A stretch of 64,000 bases of DNA from Janthinobacterium fluminis (GCF_028595325.1 NZ_JAQQXR010000006.1:124001-188000); one strand, 5' to 3'. Numbered from the stretch's first letter, positions 36,692-47,661 are shown. The notes: generated by a model from the letters alone, not told the origin. Numbers and translations: made by a program.

Positions 36692-39600
36692 TCAGGCGGC
36701 CCGCCCTTGCGGCCTGGCCTCCCGCTGCGCCATCTGCTGGCGCAGCCGCAGCGCCTGCGCGTCGGCCAGGTCCAGGCTTTTCAGCTTGACGTGGCCATAA
36801 CCGCGCACCTGCTCGGGCAGTTGCGCCAGCTTCAGCAGCGTCGCCCGGTTCTCGCCGTCGAGCGTGGCGCAGATCTCATCGACCAGGTCGAAATAGCCGT
36901 CGCGCCAAGCCCGCTCGCGGCGCCGCTCGGCGCTGTAGCCGAAGATGTCGAGCGGCGTACCGCGCAGCACCTTCAACGGCGCCAGCGCGCGGAACAGCGG
37001 CAAGATCCACGCGCCGACGCGGATCTTGCGCGGCACCTCGGAACCGGGCTTCTTGCGCGCCAATAGCGGCGGCGCCAGATGGAACTCCAGCTTGAAGTCG
37101 CCGCCGAACGCGGCGTCGATCTGCTCGCGGAACGCGGCCGCCGCGTGCAGGCGCGCCACCTCGTACTCGTCCTTGTAGGCCATCACCTTGAACAGATAGC
37201 GGGCCACGGCCTTCGCCAGCGGCGTCTTCGACTGCACGCCGTCGAGGGCGCGCTCCTTGTCGGCGACGCGCGCCACCGCCTCCAGATAGCGCCGCGCGTA
37301 GCGCCGGTCCTGGTACAGCTCCAGGCGCGCCGCGCGCAAGGCCAGCGTCTGCTCCAGCGAGGCCGGCGCGGTGAACTGCACCACCTTCGCGCGCTCCGGC
37401 GCCAGCCCTTCCAGCGCGGCGCCGTCGGCGGCGGCCAGGCGCCCCAGCGCGAACGCCTTCTTGTTCATCTCGACGGCGACGTCGTTCAACTCAATCGCGC
37501 GCAGCAGCGCGGCCAGGCCGACCGGCACCAGACCCAGTTGCCAGGCGTAACCGAGCATCAGCATGTTGGCGGCGATCGGCTCGCCCAGCAGGCGCGTGGC
37601 CGTGTCCTGGGCGTCGAGCGCGTGCACCCTGTCGGCGCCGACGACGCGGCGCAACTGCTCGAACAGCCGCCCCATGTCGTTGCTGGCGTCCGGGTTGCGG
37701 GTGAACGCGGCGGTGGGGATTTCACGCTCGTTGGCGACGACCCGGGTATGCCCGTGGCGCATTACCGCGAGCGCGTCCGGCATCGAGCCGACCACCAGAT
37801 CGCAGGCAAGGATGGCGTCGGCCTGGCGCAGGTCGATGCGCACCTGGTTCAGCGCCGCCGGCGAGGCGGCGATGCGCAGGTGCGACATCACGGCGCCGCC
37901 CTTTTGCGCGAAGCCCATGAAGTCCAGCGTCGAGGCGCCCTTGCCTTCCAGGTGCGCGGCCATCGTCACCAGCGCGCCCAGGGTGACGACGCCGGTGCCG
38001 CCGACGCCGGCGACGAGGATTTCAAACGGCTTGGCGAAGATGTGCGGCGGCGGCACCGCGCAGGCGGCGACGGCGCGCTCCAGCGCGGCCAGCTCCAGCT
38101 TCGCGGCGGCCGGCTTCTTCAGTTGCCCGCCCAGCACCGAGACGAAGCTGGGGCAGAAACCCTCGGCGCAGGAATAATCCTTGTTGCACGAGGCCTGCTC
38201 GATCTGCCGCTTGCGCCCCAGCGGCGTTTCCAGCGGCAGGATCGACAGGCAGTTCGACTGCACGCCGCAGTCGCCGCACCCCTCGCACACTTCCGGGTTG
38301 ATCAGCATGCGCCGCGCCGGATCGGGGAAAGCCGTGTGGGTCGCCGTGTTCTTCTTGCGGCGGCGCCGCTTCTCGGCCGCGCAGGTCTGGTCGTACACCA
38401 GCACGGTGACGCCCTCGATGTCGCGCAACTGGCGCTGCACCAGATCGAGCTCGCCGCGGTGGTGCAGCGTGACGCCGGCCGGCAGCGCCACGCCGTCATA
38501 GTTGCCCGTCTCGTCGGTGACGACGACGACCTTGCGCGCGCCCTCTGCCAGCACCTGCCGGACGATCTGCGGCACCGACAGCGTGCCGTCGACCGGCTGC
38601 CCGCCCGTCATCGCCACGGCGTCGTTGTAGAGGATTTTGTAGGTGATGTTGGTGCGCGCGGCGATCGCCTGGCGCACGGCCAGGAAACCGGAGTGGAAAT
38701 AGGTGCCGTCGCCGAGGTTCTGGAACACGTGCTTCCGGCCGACGAAGCGCGAGGCCGCGACCCAGGTCACGCCCTCGCCGCCCATCTGCGTCAGATTGTT
38801 GGTGTCGCGCTCCATCCAGGTGGCCATGAAGTGGCAGCCGATGCCGGCCAGCGCCGTGCTGCCCTCGGGCACGCGGGTGGAGGTGTTGTGCGGGCAGCCG
38901 GAGCAGAAGTACGGCGTGCGCACGGCCCCGGCCGGGTCGGCGCGCAGCTCGGCCGCGCAGAAGGCCGGCAGATAGCGCTGCAAGTCCAGCGCCGGCAGGT
39001 GCGGCGCCAGCCAGCGTATCAGCACCGGCGCGATGCGCGACGGCCGCAGCTCGCCGATGGCCGCCAGCAGCGGCTGGTTCTGCAGGTCGGTCTTGCCCAG
39101 CACCTGCGGGCGCCGTTCCTGCGGCAGATTGTAGAACTGGTTTTTCAGTTGCTGCTCGATGAGCGGGTCCTTCTCCTCGACGACGAGGATTTCCCGCAGC
39201 CCGGCGGCGAACTCGGCCAGGCGCTGCGGCTCCAGCGGCCAGGTCAGGCCCGGCTTGTAGAGGCGGATGCCGAGCTGGTTCAGGCGCCCGACGTCGAGCC
39301 CCATGCGCTGCAAGGCTTCCAGCAAATCCAGATAAGCCTTGCCGGCGCTGACGATGCCCAGCGTCGCGCCCGGCGCCGGCGCGACCAGACGGTCGATCGA
39401 ATTGGCGCGCGCGAAGGCCCGCACGGCGTTGAGCTTTTCCGCCACGCGCTGCTCGATCTTCAGGCTGGGCAGGTCGGGCCAGCGGTAATCGAGGCCGTCG
39501 GCCGGAAACACGTAATCGCCGGGCACGCGGTACTGCGGCAGCGGCGGCAGCTCGACCACGGCGCCGCCCTCGACGGTTTCGGAAATGGCCTTGAAACCCA

Positions 39601-40252
39601 CCCAGTTGCCGGAAAAGCGCGACAGCGCCCAGCCGTACAGGCCGAACTCCAGATACTCCTCGATGTTCGCCGGATTCAGCACCGGCATGCTCCAGGCGAC
39701 CAGCGCCTGCTCGCTCTGGTGCGGCATCGACGAGGAAACGCAGCCGTGGTCGTCGCCCAGCACCACCAGCACGCCGCCGTGTTTCGAGGAGCCGTAGGCG
39801 TTGCCGTGCTTGAGGGCGTCGCCGGAGCGGTCGACGCCCGGCCCCTTGCCGTACCACATGGCGAAGACGCCGTCGACCTTGCGCGTGGCGTCGCTTTCGA
39901 CCTGCTGCGAGCCGAGCACGGCGGTCGCGCCCAAATCCTCGTTGATGGCAGGCAGGAATTCGACGCCGTGTTGCTGCAGCAAGTCCTTGGCGCGCCACAT
40001 CTCCTGGTCGACGGCGCCCAGCGGCGAGCCGCGGTAGCCGCTGACGAAGCCGGCGCTGTTCACGCCGTTCGCCGCGTCCAACTGCTTCTGCATCACCAGC
40101 AGCCGCACCAGCGCCTGCGTGCCGGTCAAAAACACCCGCCCGGCGGCGCGCCGCAGATTGTCGTCGAGCCGGTAATCCGGGTCCGCCAGGGCCCGCGCAG
40201 GCTGCGCCACCACGGCCGCGGCCGTGTCCAACTTGTCTCCATGAGGAAGCAT
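36692..40252 (-). CDS. Indolepyruvate ferredoxin oxidoreductase family protein (fused alpha-gamma type)
   Basis: 1,186 residues, a fused thiamine-diphosphate 2-oxoacid oxidoreductase. The N-terminal half has the pyrimidine-binding and TPP-binding parts (AINEDLGATAVLGSQQ; MGGEGVTWVA; NDAVAMTGGQPVDGT). Near 656 a 4Fe-4S signature CEGCGDCGVQSNC follows, then the gamma domain from about 746 (VAGVGGTGVVTLGALV) and a C-terminal region of the DUF6537 type. It oxidatively decarboxylates aryl-pyruvates from Phe, Tyr or Trp to aryl-acetyl-CoA, or branched 2-oxoacids in relatives. It is divergent from an Lrp-type regulator, the usual partner, which likely activates it in response to aromatic amino acids. 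Confidence 0.92.
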   Translation of the reverse strand: MLPHGDKLDTAAAVVAQPARALADPDYRLDDNLRRAAGRVFLTGTQALVRLLVMQKQLDAANGVNSAGFVSGYRGSPLGAVDQEMWRAKDLLQQHGVEFLPAINEDLGATAVLGSQQVESDATRKVDGVFAMWYGKGPGVDRSGDALKHGNAYGSSKHGGVLVVLGDDHGCVSSSMPHQSEQALVAWSMPVLNPANIEEYLEFGLYGWALSRFSGNWVGFKAISETVEGGAVVELPPLPQYRVPGDYVFPADGLDYRWPDLPSLKIEQRVAEKLNAVRAFARANSIDRLVAPAPGATLGIVSAGKAYLDLLEALQRMGLDVGRLNQLGIRLYKPGLTWPLEPQRLAEFAAGLREILVVEEKDPLIEQQLKNQFYNLPQERRPQVLGKTDLQNQPLLAAIGELRPSRIAPVLIRWLAPHLPALDLQRYLPAFCAAELRADPAGAVRTPYFCSGCPHNTSTRVPEGSTALAGIGCHFMATWMERDTNNLTQMGGEGVTWVAASRFVGRKHVFQNLGDGTYFHSGFLAVRQAIAARTNITYKILYNDAVAMTGGQPVDGTLSVPQIVRQVLAEGARKVVVVTDETGNYDGVALPAGVTLHHRGELDLVQRQLRDIEGVTVLVYDQTCAAEKRRRRKKNTATHTAFPDPARRMLINPEVCEGCGDCGVQSNCLSILPLETPLGRKRQIEQASCNKDYSCAEGFCPSFVSVLGGQLKKPAAAKLELAALERAVAACAVPPPHIFAKPFEILVAGVGGTGVVTLGALVTMAAHLEGKGASTLDFMGFAQKGGAVMSHLRIAASPAALNQVRIDLRQADAILACDLVVGSMPDALAVMRHGHTRVVANEREIPTAAFTRNPDASNDMGRLFEQLRRVVGADRVHALDAQDTATRLLGEPIAANMLMLGYAWQLGLVPVGLAALLRAIELNDVAVEMNKKAFALGRLAAADGAALEGLAPERAKVVQFTAPASLEQTLALRAARLELYQDRRYARRYLEAVARVADKERALDGVQSKTPLAKAVARYLFKVMAYKDEYEVARLHAAAAFREQIDAAFGGDFKLEFHLAPPLLARKKPGSEVPRKIRVGAWILPLFRALAPLKVLRGTPLDIFGYSAERRRERAWRDGYFDLVDEICATLDGENRATLLKLAQLPEQVRGYGHVKLKSLDLADAQALRLRQQMAQREARPQGRAA

Positions 40253-40271
40253 TTTTCTACCCTTTGAAAGG

Positions 40272-40285
40272 CGCCCTTTTGGGCG
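40272..40285 (-). promoter_or_regulatory. Hairpin in the leader of the indolepyruvate oxidoreductase gene
   Basis: CGCCC and GGGCG pair around a four-base loop, ending about 20 bases before the ATG at 40252 on the minus strand. It is too short to be a terminator of note; it could affect translation or just be local composition. Confidence 0.3.
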
Positions 40286-40388
40286 TTATTTTGTAGAGAA
40301 ATGATAGTTCCGGGCATGCGGATAAATTTTCCTATCTCACTGAGCCTGTGATAGATTTCGGAGAGCCATACTCATTTTTAGCCAAAAT

Positions 40389-40853
40389 ATGAAAAACCAT
40401 CCTCTTGATGCGGCATCCCTGAAAATACTTAACGAGCTGCAACACAACAGCCGCGTTTCGACGGCCGAGCTGGCCGAAAAAGTCGGCATTTCCGCCACAC
40501 CGTGCTGGCGCCGGCAAAAGGAATTGGAGGATGGCGGCTACATCAAGCGCTACGCCGCCATCGTCGACCGGCGCAAGCTGGGGCTGATGGTGTGCTGCCT
40601 GGCGAACGTGTCGCTGAACCGCCATTCGGCCGAGGTGGTGGCGGCCTTCGAAAGCGCCATGCAGGCGCGCAGCGAAGTCGTCGAATGCTATGAAACCACC
40701 GGCTCCGACTACATGGTGAAAGTGATCGTGCCCGACATGGACGCCTACCAGAACTTCCTGCACGAGGTGCTGTTCAAGCTGCACGGCGTGGCCCAGGTCA
40801 ACACCAGCGTGACGATGCGCGAAGTGAAGTACGAAACGGCGCTGCCCCTGTAA
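40389..40853 (+). CDS. Lrp/AsnC-family transcriptional regulator
   Basis: 154 residues: N-terminal winged helix (LDAASLKILNELQHNSRVS...LAEKVGISATPCWRRQKEL) and C-terminal RAM/ACT-like ligand domain (YETTGSDYMVKVIVPDMDAY; TSVTMREVKYETALPL). Such proteins form octamers that sense amino acids. It is divergent from the indolepyruvate oxidoreductase, with 136 bp between the start codons, and is its likely regulator. No ribosome site is obvious before the ATG (GCCAAAAT), so translation initiation may be weak or use an AU-rich leader. Confidence 0.92.
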   Translation: MKNHPLDAASLKILNELQHNSRVSTAELAEKVGISATPCWRRQKELEDGGYIKRYAAIVDRRKLGLMVCCLANVSLNRHSAEVVAAFESAMQARSEVVECYETTGSDYMVKVIVPDMDAYQNFLHEVLFKLHGVAQVNTSVTMREVKYETALPL

Positions 40854-40902
40854 GGGCGCCCCCCGGTTCCGGCTCCCGGTTCCGGCCTCCGGCGCGACAC
40901 GC

Positions 40903-40908
40903 TAGAAT
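40903..40908 (+). promoter_or_regulatory. Possible -10 element placing the SRAP transcript start at its ATG
   Basis: TAGAAT (40903-40908) ends five bases before the ATG at 40914, so transcription would begin at or next to the start codon. No Shine-Dalgarno is present and the -35 is poor. Confidence 0.4.
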
Positions 40909-40913
40909 ACGGC

Positions 40914-41654
40914 ATGTGCGCCAACTACACCCCCAGCCCAAAAGACGTCATCGCGGCACACTTCGGCGTCCAGCTTGGCCTGTTCGACTTTCCGCTCGAA
41001 ACGTTTCCCGGATACATGGCGCCCATCGTCCGCCGCGTGCGCGGCACGGACACCGACGTCGAATGCGTGCTGGCCTGCTTCGGCATGGTGCCGCACTGGG
41101 CCGACCTCAAGCTGGCCCGCAGCACCTACAACGCGCGCAGCGAAACGGTGGCGCAGAAACCGTCGTTCCGCGAGGCGTGGAAGCGGCGCCAGTTCTGCAT
41201 CATTCCGGCGCGCGCGCTGTTCGAGCCCCGCTACGCCACGGAGCAGCCGGTGCGCTGGCGCATCGAGCGGGCCGACGGCGGCCCGCTGGGCATCGCCGGC
41301 ATATGGGAAACGAAACCGGACGGGCCGGACGGCCAGCCTTTGATTTCCTTCTCCATGCTGACCATCAACGCCGACGAACACGGGCTGATGCGCCAGTTCC
41401 ACCAGCCGGACGACGAAAAGCGCATGGTCGTCATCCTGGAACCGTGGCAATACGCGGGATGGTTGCGCGGCGACCTGGCTGGCTCGACGGCAGTGTTCCG
41501 CACCTATCCGGCGGAACTGTTGAGCGCCTGCGCCGACCCGCTGCCGCTGAAAAGCCGGCCGGCCCGCCCGGACTGGCGCCTGGAGAGCGGACGGCAAGGC
41601 GTCGACGGTCCGTCGGGCAAGCCGGCCGCGCCGGGCCAGGGCGAACTCTTCTAG
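40914..41654 (+). CDS. SOS response-associated peptidase family protein (SRAP, YedK/HMCES-like)
   Basis: 246 residues. SRAP proteins form a thiazolidine DNA-protein cross-link with abasic sites in single-stranded DNA to protect them. The catalytic Cys2 follows Met1 (MCANYTPS), the active Asn is in YNARSETV and the Glu in RALFEPRY. The third motif, which reads IHDRRP in E. coli YedK, is FHQPDDEKRM here, so the histidine is displaced by a few residues, as in other burkholderial members. The last 200 bp of this gene and its downstream flank are repeated at 43885-44250 beyond the T6SS cassette. The start seems leaderless. Confidence 0.88.
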   Translation: MCANYTPSPKDVIAAHFGVQLGLFDFPLETFPGYMAPIVRRVRGTDTDVECVLACFGMVPHWADLKLARSTYNARSETVAQKPSFREAWKRRQFCIIPARALFEPRYATEQPVRWRIERADGGPLGIAGIWETKPDGPDGQPLISFSMLTINADEHGLMRQFHQPDDEKRMVVILEPWQYAGWLRGDLAGSTAVFRTYPAELLSACADPLPLKSRPARPDWRLESGRQGVDGPSGKPAAPGQGELF

Positions 41655-41721
41655 CACGATTGAAACCGGCGAATCGGCGCTTGTGGCACACTCGCGCCGT
41701 CCCGTTTCACCTGCCATAGCG
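41451..41721 (+). repeat. Copy A of the SRAP 3'-end / downstream repeat
   Basis: This stretch matches 43885-44250 in direct orientation. The SRAP coding part is about 88% identical by eye, whereas the segment over the stop codon and about 60 bp after it is identical except for one base. Relative to copy B, copy A lacks 162 bp (the DUF3096 gene), with the join at a shared GTTTC (41705 region). Confidence 0.85.
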
Positions 41722-41986
41722 ACAAATGGATATCGGCACGCGCGATGTCGGGAAAATTCGGCAAAGATGAAGATCAGCGCCAATCATTTTTTTAAAAATA
41801 CACAACTTATCAAATCCAAAGTTGCCGGCGGCAACGCCCCGCCACACGCCCTCCTCGACGATTTGCTGCTTTTTCAATTATTTCAACCCGCGAGAACGTT
41901 GGCTTGAATCCACGCGACACGTGGCGACAACTAGCCCCACATAAGATCCCATCTCTCGCATTGTCGCGCTGGGCTCGCGCACTTTC
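41655..41986. other. AT-richer non-coding flank of the T6SS cassette
   Basis: After the remnant of the duplicated flank (to 41721) about 265 bp hold no convincing gene. The part around 41770-41900 is unusually AT-rich for this genome, with runs of T and A, then grades into the end of the putative immunity gene. It marks the left junction of the inserted segment. No transposase, inverted repeats or tRNA are seen. Confidence 0.6.
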
Positions 41987-42475
41987 TTAACGCCCGCGTC
42001 TGACCGCTTCGAAATAAAAACCGTTCCAATGAACCACGATACGGCCGGGCTTCTTCAAAAAGAGATAGGTGCAACGAGCGTCGATCGCCGTGACGGGGTC
42101 CGGCAATCCCATATTCGCCGAGCTCACATGCCCCTGCTCTCGAAACGAGCGCGCCAAGTCGTTTACGCTGCGCTCGTAAGTCGGCGAGGCGCACGCCTCG
42201 CCATTGAACACGAATTTATCCTTGGCGACCACGACGGTTTTGCCGATCAACGCGCGCGCCTGCCGGTCCGACATCGCGGCGATGTCGGCGGCGTCGAGCA
42301 CCCTCGTCAAACGCCACCGGCCGAGGATGTCCGCGTTGGGCTCGGCTGCGGCGCGCGCGCCAGGAAGAAGTCCGGCATCCCCCGCCCCGGCCGCTACTGG
42401 CGCCCACGCCAGCCCCGCGAGGGCGAGGCAGCCGACAAGGTTGAGGATCCCGCCATGGATGGCGCGCAGCAACAT
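41987..42475 (-). CDS. Secreted protein, putative immunity to the adjacent lysozyme effector
   Basis: 162 residues with an N-terminal Sec signal (MLLRAIHGGILNLVGCLALAG...APVAAGA). ATG at 42475 has AAAGGA about six bases upstream; the longer open frame to 42901 is the shadow of the lysozyme gene. The mature part (from ILGRWRLTRVLDAADIAAM to VVHWNGFYFEAVRRGR) looks like a small beta-barrel with two cysteines (GEACASP, DARCTYLF) that could form a disulfide. I do not recognise the family. Periplasmic location, small size and place directly downstream of a peptidoglycan hydrolase with a 41-bp gap fit an immunity protein. Confidence 0.7.
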   Translation of the reverse strand: MLLRAIHGGILNLVGCLALAGLAWAPVAAGAGDAGLLPGARAAAEPNADILGRWRLTRVLDAADIAAMSDRQARALIGKTVVVAKDKFVFNGEACASPTYERSVNDLARSFREQGHVSSANMGLPDPVTAIDARCTYLFLKKPGRIVVHWNGFYFEAVRRGR

Positions 42476-42516
42476 GTCTTTCCTTTCGAGGTAGTCCGCG
42501 GGGCGTTCCTGGCGGC

Positions 42517-43047
42517 CTATCGCACCGAGTTGCGAAACGGCGCGCTCTCCTCCGCACGCCGGGGAATGAGCCCGCGGGCAATCACCCGTTTCGAGCCCTT
42601 CTTTGTCCTGATCGTCATGTAGATGGCCCCGCTGATGCCGCTTGCCGCCGCCTTGAAATTGCCGTCGTCGACGTAGGCCAGCACCTTCGCGGCTCCGCGC
42701 CCGCCTGAGTTGTAGGTGAAGCTGACCAAGGCGTCGAACTGATCTTGCGTGAGCGCCTGCTTCGAGACGCGGCGCCTGACGATCCGTTCTGCCTCGCCCA
42801 CTCTGGAGGCGAAGGATGCCTCGATTTCGGTGGCGCTCACCTCCTTCTTCAGCTCGTCCGATGTGCAGGGGCCAAGATGAGCCAAAATCCCGATGCCCCA
42901 CGTGCAGTTTCCCCGCCCTGGACGGCCCCCGTCATCGTAATAGAACGCCTTCGGGTCCTCGCGCTCGCGCATCCGCAACTTGGCGGAAGCGCTCATGCTC
43001 AATTTGGAATTGTCGACTTTAGGCGGCGTCAAAGCAACGTCGAGCAT
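42517..43047 (-). CDS. GH24 (T4-type) lysozyme, probable T6SS cargo effector
   Basis: 176 residues without signal peptide or membrane helix. Phage-type lysozyme fold: catalytic Glu30 (MREREDPKAFYYDDGG), Asp39 nine residues later as in T4 lysozyme, and Thr49 in CTWGIG; then QFDALVSFTYNSGG and a C-terminal GLIPRRAEE resembling endolysin ends. It would cleave peptidoglycan. ATG at 43047 is preferred to a TTG at 43059. There is no holin or other phage gene nearby. It is divergent from hcp and followed by a secreted putative immunity protein, so delivery through the Hcp tube is the best explanation; an endolysin remnant is the alternative. Confidence 0.82.
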   Translation of the reverse strand: MLDVALTPPKVDNSKLSMSASAKLRMREREDPKAFYYDDGGRPGRGNCTWGIGILAHLGPCTSDELKKEVSATEIEASFASRVGEAERIVRRRVSKQALTQDQFDALVSFTYNSGGRGAAKVLAYVDDGNFKAAASGISGAIYMTIRTKKGSKRVIARGLIPRRAEESAPFRNSVR

Positions 43048-43307
43048 GGATTCATCCAATGGTCAGGGAGTTGATCGGACCGCCTCGCAGACGGACTACC
43101 CCGACTCTATTCCTCCGCCGACGCTCTACGTTGACGCCTCGCAACATTTGCGGTGCAGACGTTGACGGGCCTCAGGCCGCGCTTGGGTTGTCGAGGGACG
43201 GAGCGGAACTTCCGCCATGGTTGAGCACCCGCAATGGCCGCCATGGCCGATACCGAATAATGGCGGCTGCGCCGGGACGTTCCGGCGCGTCACAACCAGA
43301 GGTAGCC
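43048..43307. promoter_or_regulatory. Divergent promoter region between lysozyme and hcp genes
   Basis: 260 bp with no gene of its own; ORFs reading through it lack homology before the Hcp start. It must hold the promoters of both genes. No consensus -35/-10 pair or repeat stands out. Confidence 0.4.
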
Positions 43308-43799
43308 ATGGCAATCGACGTCTATCTGCGCATCGACGGAATCAAGGGCGAGTCGGCGGACAACCGCCACAGGGATTGGATCGAATGCAAAACCGTGCGC
43401 TGGAAGATAGCGCAGCCGAAGTCGGCAACGGCGTCGACAGGCGGTGGGCATACGGCGGAGAGGAGCGAACACGGCGACATCGTCATCTCGAAGCTCGCCG
43501 ACCTGTCCACTCCGCTGCTGCTGCAAACCTGCTCGGCGGGCAAGACGATTCCCACGGCGACGATCGAGTTCATGCGCGCCGACGCGATGGGCGATCGCAT
43601 CAAATATTTCGAGATCCAGCTAGAAAACGTGCTGATCAGCGGCGTCGCTCCAAGGTTGGCCGACGGCGAGTTCCTGGGCGAGCATGTGGGGTTGAAGTAT
43701 TCGAGGATTCGCTGGAAATACACGCAGCAAAAAATTGCAGGCGGCTCCGGCGGCAACACCGTCGGTGGCTGGGACTTGTCGACGAACAGGATTGCTTGA
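43308..43799 (+). CDS. hcp: Hcp-family type VI secretion tube protein
   Basis: 163 residues, full length for Hcp1-family proteins. N-terminus MAIDVYLRIDGIKGESAD and C-terminus GGWDLSTNRIA are diagnostic, with GDIVISKLADLSTPLLL and KYFEIQLENVLISGV between. Hcp hexamers stack into the T6SS tube and carry small effectors in the lumen. ATG at 43308 is preceded by AGAGGT; the longer frame to 43059 is not Hcp-like. No other T6SS gene is visible, so this is an orphan hcp that would rely on a T6SS encoded elsewhere. Its neighbours, a small lysozyme and a secreted partner, suggest a cargo-immunity set. Confidence 0.93.
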   Translation: MAIDVYLRIDGIKGESADNRHRDWIECKTVRWKIAQPKSATASTGGGHTAERSEHGDIVISKLADLSTPLLLQTCSAGKTIPTATIEFMRADAMGDRIKYFEIQLENVLISGVAPRLADGEFLGEHVGLKYSRIRWKYTQQKIAGGSGGNTVGGWDLSTNRIA

Positions 43800-43884
43800 T
43801 TTATTGACAGCGAAGGCATTTTCAAAACCTCGATGTGCGCCTTTCTTCAACAATGTAATGAATACTCCTGTTCTCCTTATCGAT

Positions 43885-44021
43885 AACGCGGAATGGTTGC
43901 GCGGCGACCTGGCTGGCTCAACGGAAGCGTTCCGTACCTGTCCGGTGGAGCTGCCGAGCGCCTGCGCCGACCCGCTGCCGCCGGAAAGCCGGCCGCGCCG
44001 GGCCAGGGCGAACTCTTCTAG
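43885..44021 (+). pseudogene. 3' fragment of an SRAP gene
   Basis: Starts abruptly in the equivalent of codon 180 of the intact SRAP gene (EWLRGDLAGSTEAFRTCP) and ends at the equivalent stop codon, with an internal 67-bp deletion that shifts the frame. No start codon or ribosome site, so it is not expressed as a protein. It is more diverged from the intact gene than the adjacent non-coding flank, suggesting that it came from a related strain rather than by recent duplication. Confidence 0.8.
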
Positions 44022-44077
44022 CACGATTGAAACCGGCGAATCGGCGCTTGTGGCACACTCGCGCCTTCCCGTTTCCA

Positions 44078-44248
44078 ATGAAAGAGCCCGCTTTGAGCAT
44101 CCACCTGACCACCGTTCCCCTCGCATCGCTGATCGCCGGCGTGCTGATCCTGTTCATGCCCAAGTTACTCAACTACATCATCGCCCTGTACCTGATCATC
44201 GTCGGGCTCGTTGGCGTGTTCGGCACCAGGATGTTTCACCTGCCATAG
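44078..44248 (+). CDS. DUF3096 small membrane protein
   Basis: 56 residues, essentially two membrane helices: PLASLIAGVLILFMPKLLN and YIIALYLIIVGLVGVFG. The motif of a short helix, MPKLLNYI, and a second helix matches DUF3096, a family of tiny inner-membrane proteins without known function. The ATG at 44078 has no good ribosome site; an in-frame TTG at 44093 (then SIHLTTVPLA) has AAAGAG upstream and may be the true start. It was part of the ancestral SRAP-DUF3096 locus before the T6SS cassette split the region. Confidence 0.75.
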   Translation: MKEPALSIHLTTVPLASLIAGVLILFMPKLLNYIIALYLIIVGLVGVFGTRMFHLP

Positions 44249-44356
44249 CGGCGCGCGCGATCTGTGGCGGCACAATGCGCTATCCCCGCGTCGGCGTAGA
44301 ATGGATTTCTTGAGGGCCGTATTGGTCGGCGGCGACGCGCTTAGGGAGGCCATGCA

Positions 44357-44770
44357 ATGAATGCGCCGAGCAGGGAAGAATTCGATGCAAAACTGGAGGC
44401 TATCGAGGCAAGGATGGACGCCCGGATCGCGTCCATTGAAGCCAAGGTAGACTATTTCATGGCCAGGATCGACGAGAAATTCGGCTGGATGGACGCCCGG
44501 ATGACGAACATCGAAACGTCCTTGTCGGAAATGAAAAAGTCCATTGCAGGCATGAAAACGACGATCATCGTCACGGCTGTCAGCGCCTCCCTCGCCATCG
44601 TTCTCGGGGTCGCGACGTTCAACGCCACGCTACTGGCCAATATGCTCGCCTCGTTCGAGTCGGGCAAAAACACGACGCTGGCCCAAGCCGAGATCAGAAA
44701 ACAGGCCGAGGAAACCGCCCAGTTGCTGAAGCAGATGCAGCGGCAACTCGATACCATCAGCAAAAAATAA
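44357..44770 (+). CDS. Small coiled-coil protein with one membrane helix
   Basis: 137 residues, family not recognised. Residues 5-60 form an amphipathic coiled coil with a repeating EARMDARIASIEAKVD pattern, residues about 68-98 are a membrane helix (TIIVTAVSASLAIVLGVATF), and the C-terminus is again helical and charged (AEETAQLLKQMQRQLDTIS). GGGAGG seven bases upstream supports the ATG at 44357. Similar small proteins with this layout are common hypotheticals in betaproteobacteria. No link with mutS (200 bp downstream) is evident. Confidence 0.7.
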   Translation: MNAPSREEFDAKLEAIEARMDARIASIEAKVDYFMARIDEKFGWMDARMTNIETSLSEMKKSIAGMKTTIIVTAVSASLAIVLGVATFNATLLANMLASFESGKNTTLAQAEIRKQAEETAQLLKQMQRQLDTISKK

Positions 44771-44973
44771 TCCGCTCCACCGCCTGCCCCGCCAACGCCG
44801 CGCGCGCAGCGCCGCAGCGCCGCCTCGCCATTTGTCGTCCCTGCCCGCGCTTTCGCCCTACCGCCGCTTGCGAAAGCGGTAAAATGGCGGCCTTAACGCA
44901 GGCGCAGCAATGCGCCGCACCATAGGCGGGGAGCGCGAACTGGCTGGCGCCCCGCCCCACCGACAAAGAACAG

Positions 44974-47657
<2,684 letters not shown>

Positions 47658-47661
<4 letters not shown>

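Larger units (their letters stand above)
43885..44250 (+). repeat. Copy B of the SRAP 3'-end / downstream repeat
   Basis: Direct repeat of 41451-41721. It contains the end of a second SRAP gene, with 67 bp missing between two AAGCCGGCC sequences that are both present in copy A (41552-41560 and 41619-41627), and it keeps the DUF3096 gene that copy A lacks. It bounds the T6SS cassette on the right. Confidence 0.85.

Noticed and set aside
37079..40267. 1,062-codon plus-strand ORF opposite the indolepyruvate oxidoreductase
   Set aside because: Same compositional artefact; no motif, no ribosome site, and the antisense gene is unambiguous.
41987..42901. 304-codon version of the putative immunity gene
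   Set aside because: Its first half is the shadow of the lysozyme gene; the ATG at 42475 has a ribosome site and begins a signal peptide.
42517..43047. Prophage endolysin
   Set aside because: No holin, spanin, tail or integrase gene nearby; the neighbours are Hcp and a secreted partner, favouring a T6SS cargo. Not fully excluded.
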